DNA of 64,000 nucleotides, taken from NCBI RefSeq assembly GCF_900116635.1, contig NZ_FPBJ01000009.1, positions 1 to 64,000 on the forward strand, in the 5' to 3' direction. Positions 58,263 through 64,000 of the stretch are shown here, piece by piece (the first letter of the stretch is position 1; the number at the start of each line of letters is the position of its first letter). A program made the translations under genes and the position numbers. Origin of the DNA: Xenorhabdus koppenhoeferi. GTDB taxonomy: Bacteria > Pseudomonadota > Gammaproteobacteria > Enterobacterales > Enterobacteriaceae. The notes beneath the pieces are model-generated. The model worked only from the letters and a program-made list of their open reading frames with translations. It ran no database searches and was not told the DNA's origin.

Positions 58263-58406
58263 TATTTGTGACACTAACGGCAACAGACATCAACTTTGAC
58301 CATACTTCACGCTTAAGAAGCCGGAAGCATATCATAGCAACTAACTATTTAATACATGACCGAATTTAGAGCTAGTCTGCAAAAATAACAGAATAAAACA
58401 TCAGTA

Positions 58407-58427
58407 AAGGGCTTCATCAAAGCCCTT
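58407..58427 (-). terminator. Terminator of the DUF1460 lipoprotein gene
   Basis: AAGGGCT (58407-58413) and AGCCCTT (58421-58427) form a perfect 7-bp stem directly beyond the stop codon of the minus-strand gene at 58434. The T tail on the minus strand is short. Confidence 0.6.
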
Positions 58428-58433
58428 ATTTAG

Positions 58434-59234
58434 CTATTTCGTTGCGCGTAAAACAATAACGCCTGGTTTAGAACTCATATATTCAATAAAAGGTGTATCT
58501 ACAACTTTGTTATTTTTAGACAAAGATGAAGCATTACGATACAAAACTTGATTATCTTTTTTAATAACAATACCCGTATGAGAAACATCTAATCCATTTA
58601 TTGGAGAATAAACACCTGCAAGATCTCCATCTTGCATATTATCAAGAACCTTTTGGTTTATTGCTTCCCCCGGAATATAGGTTACCATACGAGGAGTGAC
58701 CCCTAATCCTTTGATATATTCACTACCATCTGATTTTTGATTTAACATTTTTTCTACTGTAATAGCATCAGGACTGAGCGTTGACGTAACATCAATTGCA
58801 TTTCGCGGGGATACCGCATACCAATCCGTGAAAAAATGTTTTCGCTTATAATAGCTGACATCCGAATTCTTATAGCGCGTATTGACCAATGAATTAAGAA
58901 AAGAGGTTTCATTTTCTGATTTTGTCAGAGCGACGACATAATCAAGATATGTGAAACAATCAACGGCATCGAAATTAACAACGAGTGTTTCTTGCTGGTC
59001 AGGACTTCCTATTAACGTATTAGCAAGATAGGGAGTCCCTAAAAATGAAGCTGATACACGATCAACCAATTCACCTTGAGTAAGATTTTTATTCGGTTTT
59101 ATTTCACTATCAATAATATTATTGATTTTTTCTTTGGCATTATCACTTATCATTATGGGATAGCCTGGCTGATCATTTGAAGCACAAGAAATTAAAGAAA
59201 ATGCAAGCAGAACCAGTAGAGGTGATTTCATCAT
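58434..59234 (-). CDS. DUF1460-family lipoprotein, probable cell-wall amidase
   Basis: A lipoprotein precursor of 266 aa with a hydrophobic signal and lipobox LISC (lipidated Cys17), followed by a DUF1460 domain. Proteins of this family have an NlpC/P60-like papain fold and are thought to act as N-acetylmuramoyl-L-alanine amidases or similar peptidoglycan hydrolases. The probable catalytic cysteine is Cys93 in AVDCFTYLDYVVAL and the histidine His219 in VSHTGIV; FLGTPYLANTLIG is also typical. Its AT-rich codon use differs from its neighbours, and it stands alone on the minus strand at the boundary between two E. coli map segments. Activity and substrate are not known; it could modify the cell's own wall or that of competitors. 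Confidence 0.82.
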   Translation of the reverse strand: MMKSPLLVLLAFSLISCASNDQPGYPIMISDNAKEKINNIIDSEIKPNKNLTQGELVDRVSASFLGTPYLANTLIGSPDQQETLVVNFDAVDCFTYLDYVVALTKSENETSFLNSLVNTRYKNSDVSYYKRKHFFTDWYAVSPRNAIDVTSTLSPDAITVEKMLNQKSDGSEYIKGLGVTPRMVTYIPGEAINQKVLDNMQDGDLAGVYSPINGLDVSHTGIVIKKDNQVLYRNASSLSKNNKVVDTPFIEYMSSKPGVIVLRATK

Positions 59235-59323
59235 CTATTACCTAAAGTTGTTATTAACAACTTCATTAATATTGTAAATTATTTCAAATAGCAACTAAAA
59301 TGTCATCAACATCTAGCGTCATT

Positions 59324-62300
59324 TTATAATTCTCCCGGCTTACGTGGTGGATTGCGGCCCGAAATGTTACTTGTGGAACTGCGGATTTCTTGCCCAAAAA
59401 TATCAACACGCGCCTGAAATGGTGGGAATGGCAAAGTAATATCGTGTTTGCGGAATTCCTGCAAAATGTGTTGATGCACTTCATGGCGTGCAGGCATACG
59501 ATGCCCCATTTCTGCGGCATAAGCGCGCAATTCATAAACTTGAATGCCTTGCTGTAGATCCACTAAATAAACTTCCGGTATCGGATTATCCAGAATCAGC
59601 GGTGAGCTTTTTGCTGCGGCCATCAATATATCAGTGGCATTTGCTGATTCAATATCTACCGGAACAGGAATGGTCAGAACGATACGAGTGATAGTGTCAG
59701 ACAGTGACCAGTTGATAAATTGTTCTGTAATGAATGCCCTGTTGGGAACGATAATTTCTTTTCTGTCCCAGTCAGACAGGGTGGTTGCCCGCGTATTAAT
59801 CTTCGTGATGCTGCCTGTGAGGCCCCGGATAGTCACGGTATCACCAATCCGGATCGGTTTTTCAAATAAGATGATCAGGCCGGAAATGATATTGGCGAAG
59901 ATCTCTTGTAAACCAAAACCAAGCCCGACCCCCATTGCTGCAATCAGCCACTGGAGTTTCGACCACTCAATGCCTACCAGCGAGAAACCAACCAGACCAC
60001 CAACGAGAGTGATACTGTATTTAGTCAGTGTCGTAATGGCATAACCTGTGCCCGGTGCCAGCTCCAAATGCTGTAAGAGTGCGAGTTCTAATAGTGCGGG
60101 AAGATTACGGACAAGCTGCGTAGTAATGATGATAACTAAGATCGCAATTAACACTGAACCCATAGTAATTGGCTGGACACTATCGACACCATTGATGGTT
60201 GTGCTAACGTCCCAAAGCTGAATATTCTCGAGAAAAGAGAAGGCGGAGTGCAATTCAGACCACAATAGAATAAGTGAAACGAGGGCAATCATCGTCAGGA
60301 TCGAACGGACCAATCCCAACGATTGGGCACTGATTGCATCCAAATTGATGACGGGTTCTTCAACTTCGATTGCGCCTTCTACACTGCTATTGATATTGGC
60401 TGAGTCTTCTTCACTTTTAGCACGTTGGGCCAATATCTCAGCGCGGCGCTGTTTGGCACGTTCAAAGGCAATTTTACGCCTTTGGATCAGCATCCATCGA
60501 CGAATAATGTGGTAAATGACCAGTAAGAAGAACCAAATGGCGACAGACGTTTCCAAACGCCCCAGCAGAGCTTGTGAGGTTTGCAGATAGCCGAGGATCG
60601 CAGCAAATGCCGCTAATATTGGGGCAGAAAGCAGTATCCACCATAAAACGGAGCTAACGATATTTTCGCCTGAACCATGTTTATCCATGTAAAGCGGAAT
60701 ACCGGCGCGTTTTAGGCTGCTGGTCACCAGACTCAGGGAAATACAGAGCATGATGAAACAGAGCCTGCCGAGGGTTGTGGTAAATTCCCGGTCGCTGTAA
60801 TGATTAAAGGTGATCAGTGCCATCATGAGAGGCACGATCAGGAAAATGGAAAGACGATAAAAACGCATTGCCCGTTTTATGCGTTCTTCCGGCCACCGAA
60901 AATGGGCAATAAATAAGCCATTGGGATGGGCAAACGCTGCACTCAGCATAAAGACCCACAGAACCGGCGTTGTTTCACGTACACCATTGCCGATTGCATT
61001 AGCCATCGGATACTGCCAGGCATTTTGCAGGCCATAACCAATGGCTGACCAGAGCATTGGCAGTGGTAATGCCGCGACGATAGACCAAAAAACGGTACGC
61101 AAGGTAAGGGTGAAATGGTCTTGTGTTACTTTGCCGATACGGTTGCTGGAGCGCTCAAGAAAAGCATGATATTGGCGATGTGAGCTAATACTGAAAATCA
61201 CCAGCAGTAAAGTACCCACCAAATAGAGCAGGGTATCCTGTGTGGTCAGAATACTGTGGATTGCACCACCCAGTTGCGAAAATGTATCCAGGGATAGCAG
61301 ACGTGTCAGATCTTGTACTACCTGCAATGGGTATTTCAGTGAAATGGGATTGACATCTGCAACCCAGAACAGATAACGGTGAGTCGCATCCTGTACTTCT
61401 TTTAGGGCATCATTTAACTGGCTGGTGGAGACTTTGAGCTTTGTTAGCTCCAGTATTTCGTTGTCATATCCTGAAAGCAGGGAACTTAACAGCTCTTTTC
61501 TTGTACGGATAAGTGAGTCATAGACTTTCTTTTGTGCCGGTGTCAGTGAGCTGTACGTTGGTAAATTTTGGTTGGTATCCCGTTGTGAATGTCCCAGCAT
61601 TTCTTCATGTTTCAGCCTTTCGACTCGCAATTCGACAATACTTCTGTCAAGTTGCTGGGATTTCGGCATATCAGGAACACGGGTGACTTGTGCTCTTAAC
61701 ACTTCTCCTAGTGCGGTGGAATCGCTCAGCCATTGTGCCTGCTCGCGGATGGTATTAAGCGTCTGGCGAACAGTCAGAATATCACTGGCGGCTTTGCGTT
61801 GCTGTGAGCTAATGGCATCCATATTTTGAGTTTGCTGGTTGAGCATTTGTGAGAGCTGGCGGTTTTGCTGAAGTTTATCTTGCAAAAACTGAGGGAGTTG
61901 CCCGCCACTTTGTTCCGCCAACATTTCGGTATGTTCAAGTGCTGATTCTGCTTTCTGCTGGCGTTGGCTATTTAACTGACTGCGCAGTTGCTGGAGTTTA
62001 AGATCCAGTCGTTGGTAGCGTTTTTTGAATAAGTCAGCGCGAACACGGGCAATTTCTTGTCGATTATTGGCAGAAAGCTGGGCTATTTCCAGTTCATTGG
62101 TTGCTGCCTTACGGGCATTGATCTCTGCCTGAGCCAGAGTCAATTGTGCTTCCGCCAATGGAGTAGAAGGAGAACCCAAAGATTGGAGACGGGAAATCGC
62201 CTCGGTCAGCAGACGTTTTGCCTCAACTTGTTGTTGAGGCAACTGATTAATAGAATCACTGATATCCCGGATCTTGTCTTGTTCTTGCTGTAATTGGCGC

Positions 62301-62668
62301 CCGTGTTCCAACAATTCGCTACTGGTCTGAATAATCTGTTGTTCCAGATTACTGATAGATTGATTGGCAGGAATAGGGGGAACAGTATCACTTTCAGCAA
62401 TAATTTTCTGGCGAAGCTCTTTGATGATAGAAGGAAAATTATCAATCGACTGTTGATATTCCTGAGTACGCTCGTTGGCAGATTTTGTATCGTTAACCCA
62501 ATTTATAGCCCCTTGAAGTGATTGCGCGATTTCAGAATCATGAGAATTCTTATTGTCTTCAACCTGCTTCAGCTCTTTTTTCAGTTGGGTATCATCCAAC
62601 TGTGTTATAGCGGCAAAAGCTGGATTTGCAATCAGCAAGCTGAGAAGTAAACTGATAATCAGGTGCAC
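59324..62668 (-). CDS. mscM: Miniconductance mechanosensitive channel MscM (YjeP)
   Basis: MscM is a very large MscS/MscK-family channel that opens under membrane tension during osmotic downshift. The 1114-aa protein (E. coli 1107) has a signal peptide ending AFA at about residue 19, a long periplasmic helical domain rich in coiled-coil Gln-Leu repeats (about 20-470), eight or more additional membrane helices, and a C-terminal MscS module with the pore helix AAMGVGLGFGLQEIFANIISG and FEKPIRIGDTV. Translation starts at GTG 62668 behind AAGGAG. It is downstream of psd, as in E. coli psd-mscM. Confidence 0.95.
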   Translation of the reverse strand: MHLIISLLLSLLIANPAFAAITQLDDTQLKKELKQVEDNKNSHDSEIAQSLQGAINWVNDTKSANERTQEYQQSIDNFPSIIKELRQKIIAESDTVPPIPANQSISNLEQQIIQTSSELLEHGRQLQQEQDKIRDISDSINQLPQQQVEAKRLLTEAISRLQSLGSPSTPLAEAQLTLAQAEINARKAATNELEIAQLSANNRQEIARVRADLFKKRYQRLDLKLQQLRSQLNSQRQQKAESALEHTEMLAEQSGGQLPQFLQDKLQQNRQLSQMLNQQTQNMDAISSQQRKAASDILTVRQTLNTIREQAQWLSDSTALGEVLRAQVTRVPDMPKSQQLDRSIVELRVERLKHEEMLGHSQRDTNQNLPTYSSLTPAQKKVYDSLIRTRKELLSSLLSGYDNEILELTKLKVSTSQLNDALKEVQDATHRYLFWVADVNPISLKYPLQVVQDLTRLLSLDTFSQLGGAIHSILTTQDTLLYLVGTLLLVIFSISSHRQYHAFLERSSNRIGKVTQDHFTLTLRTVFWSIVAALPLPMLWSAIGYGLQNAWQYPMANAIGNGVRETTPVLWVFMLSAAFAHPNGLFIAHFRWPEERIKRAMRFYRLSIFLIVPLMMALITFNHYSDREFTTTLGRLCFIMLCISLSLVTSSLKRAGIPLYMDKHGSGENIVSSVLWWILLSAPILAAFAAILGYLQTSQALLGRLETSVAIWFFLLVIYHIIRRWMLIQRRKIAFERAKQRRAEILAQRAKSEEDSANINSSVEGAIEVEEPVINLDAISAQSLGLVRSILTMIALVSLILLWSELHSAFSFLENIQLWDVSTTINGVDSVQPITMGSVLIAILVIIITTQLVRNLPALLELALLQHLELAPGTGYAITTLTKYSITLVGGLVGFSLVGIEWSKLQWLIAAMGVGLGFGLQEIFANIISGLIILFEKPIRIGDTVTIRGLTGSITKINTRATTLSDWDRKEIIVPNRAFITEQFINWSLSDTITRIVLTIPVPVDIESANATDILMAAAKSSPLILDNPIPEVYLVDLQQGIQVYELRAYAAEMGHRMPARHEVHQHILQEFRKHDITLPFPPFQARVDIFGQEIRSSTSNISGRNPPRKPGEL

Positions 62669-62714
62669 AATAAGGGGCTCCTTGGCTTTAAAATTCGCTG
62701 ACGATATCTTTAAT

Positions 62715-63614
62715 TCACTGATTCTCTGTATTCACAGTAGGTTCTTCTGATGCCACTGTCTGAGCCATTAAGCTCCCCATACGGGTTTGTGAACCACTGT
62801 ATAAATTATTGGCAAAATGAATCTGATCGGAAGCAAACAGGTTGATGACAGTTGAACCGAGTTTGAAGCGCCCCATTTCCTCTCCCTTTTTCAGGGGAAC
62901 AGCACCTTCCTGACCCTCTGTTGGGTAAGTCCAGCGTTTGATGATGCCCTCACGCGGTGGTGTGATACAACCACTCCAGACGGTTTCTATACTGCCGACA
63001 ATTGTCGCACCAACCAGAATTTGCACCATCGGTCCAAATTCTGTATCAAATAAACAGATGACACGCTCATTACGTGCAAACAAATTTGGAACATTAGCTG
63101 CTGTCAATGGATTGACTGAGAACAGATCGCCCGGGACATAGATCATCTCTTTTAGCACACCATCGCATGGCATATGGACACGGTGATAATCTTTTGGTGA
63201 TAAGTAAGTCGTGATGAACTGACCGTTGCGGAACTGCTCTGCCAGTTGATACTGCCCTGCCAGTAGCGCTTCTACAGTGTAATAGTGGCCCTTGGCCTGA
63301 ATAATTTGATCTTCACGGATAGCCCCAAGCTGGCTGATGGTTCCGTCTGCGGGCAGAGCCAATTGAGTAGTCTCATTGACGATAGGGCGTACGTCCTCTT
63401 TTAAAGGACGGATAAAGAACTCATTGAATGTTGAGTAAGCGGTGAATGAAGGATCTTTTGCTTCATTCATGTCTACTTTATAGGCTTTGGCAAAAGCCTT
63501 GATGGCGAGCTGTGTCATCCAGCCCGCCTTTTTATTGGCAAACCAGCCTGCTAAATGTGTAATACATTGTTTTGGCAGTAAATATTGTAAACTGATTTTA
63601 ATATTATCCAGCAC
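62715..63614 (-). CDS. psd: Phosphatidylserine decarboxylase
   Basis: Psd makes phosphatidylethanolamine, the main membrane phospholipid, from phosphatidylserine. The proenzyme is 299 aa from GTG 63614 ([11 protein letters not shown], matching E. coli MLNSFKLSLQY), with AGAGG 5 nt upstream; an ATG at 63674 would add twenty residues without homology. Self-cleavage at LGST before Ser254 yields the small alpha chain with its pyruvoyl group; Asp90 and His147 ([11 protein letters not shown]) are the expected partners. The alpha chain is about 20 residues shorter than in E. coli, lacking part of the acidic tail. It associates with the inner membrane. Confidence 0.95.
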   Translation of the reverse strand: MLDNIKISLQYLLPKQCITHLAGWFANKKAGWMTQLAIKAFAKAYKVDMNEAKDPSFTAYSTFNEFFIRPLKEDVRPIVNETTQLALPADGTISQLGAIREDQIIQAKGHYYTVEALLAGQYQLAEQFRNGQFITTYLSPKDYHRVHMPCDGVLKEMIYVPGDLFSVNPLTAANVPNLFARNERVICLFDTEFGPMVQILVGATIVGSIETVWSGCITPPREGIIKRWTYPTEGQEGAVPLKKGEEMGRFKLGSTVINLFASDQIHFANNLYSGSQTRMGSLMAQTVASEEPTVNTENQ

Positions 63615-63708
63615 GTCAACCTCTTGGATTTTTTCTTGGCAAATTGGACAAAAGTCTACCATTGTACCTGCCATTGTTTTTAATGTCAGTGTATCGTTAA
63701 TTATTGTC

Positions 63709-64000
63709 TTATTTTTGACTGTCTGTAAAATTTCGGCGTGGTTTAACCTGTGCCATACTTTCTAAGATTCGCTGATAATTCTCGAAACGTTCTTCTGCAA
63801 TATCATCTTGATCCAATGCTTCCCTCAAGGCGCAGCCTGGATCATCTTGATGTTTGCAATCGCGGAATTTACATCTGCCAAGGTATTTACGGAACTCAAT
63901 AAAGCCTTGTGTAACTTGTTCTGGCGTTAAATGCCATAAACCAAATTCACGAACACCTGGAGAATCAATCACATCTCCGCCCAGAGGGAAATGGTAAAGA
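63709..64000 (-). CDS. rsgA: Ribosome small-subunit GTPase RsgA, C-terminal part
   Basis: RsgA is a circularly permuted GTPase that assists late maturation of the 30S subunit. Only the C-terminal part lies in the window; the gene continues beyond the right edge. The G3 motif [10 protein letters not shown] is visible, followed by the zinc knuckle with cysteines and histidine in [22 protein letters not shown], and the end [19 protein letters not shown]. It is upstream of psd by 94 bp on the same strand, as in E. coli rsgA-psd-mscM. Confidence 0.95.
   Translation of the reverse strand, partial: LYHFPLGGDVIDSPGVREFGLWHLTPEQVTQGFIEFRKYLGRCKFRDCKHQDDPGCALREALDQDDIAEERFENYQRILESMAQVKPRRNFTDSQK

Noticed and set aside
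63615-63674. N-terminal extension of Psd containing Cys-Pro-Ile-Cys, suggestive of a zinc knuckle.
   Set aside because: The GTG at 63614 has a ribosome site and matches the known Psd N-terminus; only one Cys pair is present, so no metal site is supported.

Overview
The window is core chromosome of a gammaproteobacterium in the order Enterobacterales. Almost every gene has an Escherichia coli counterpart in the same order, starting with the end of an rrnC-type ribosomal operon (5S, tRNA-Asp, tRNA-Trp, hdfR, maoP). The AT-rich base composition, about 127-bp ERIC-type palindromic elements and a complete enterobacterial common antigen (ECA) cluster point to Morganellaceae. Xenorhabdus is my best guess and Photorhabdus the next; this is inference from general features, not a species call.

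Layout. 1-3330: rRNA/tRNA end, hdfR, maoP, comM. 3331-13412: branched-chain amino-acid block with the ilvL leader and attenuator, intact ilvGMEDA, and the divergent ilvY/ilvC pair. 13423-21186: a histone-deacetylase-like gene where E. coli has ppiC, then rep, a collapsed gppA remnant, rhlB, trxA and rho. 21463-34531: wecA-wzzE-wecBC-rffGH-wecDE-wzxE-wecF-wzyE-wecG, the whole ECA pathway on one strand. 34889-36924: thrP (yifK) and the argX-hisR-leuT-proM tRNA operon. 37111-37522: the small RNA GlmZ behind a legible sigma-54 promoter. 37635-41744: hemCDXY (minus strand), divergent from cyaA. 42373-52152: cyaA, cyaY, lptM, dapF, yigA, xerC, yigB, uvrD, corA. 52344-58144: rarD, yigI, recQ, pldB, yigL. 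58434-64000: a DUF1460 lipoprotein and mscM-psd-rsgA, which lie in a different part of the E. coli map, so a rearrangement boundary falls at about 58145-59323.

How the genes work together. The ilv genes make isoleucine and valine, controlled by translation of the ilvL leader and by IlvY. The wec genes build UDP-ManNAcA and dTDP-Fuc4NAc, assemble the ECA trisaccharide on undecaprenyl phosphate, flip it and polymerise it. GlmZ would support glmS and hence UDP-GlcNAc supply, the common precursor for ECA and cell wall. hemCD carry out middle steps of haem synthesis. rep, uvrD, recQ, xerC and comM are chromosome-maintenance functions; uvrD has a LexA box.

I found no convincing undescribed multi-gene system. 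The most informative points are the in-frame double deletion in gppA, the complete GlrR/IHF/sigma-54 architecture upstream of glmZ, tandem duplications in the ilvC leader, and ERIC elements at places where genes are missing relative to E. coli. Family assignments and comparisons with E. coli rest on recalled sequences, not on a search.
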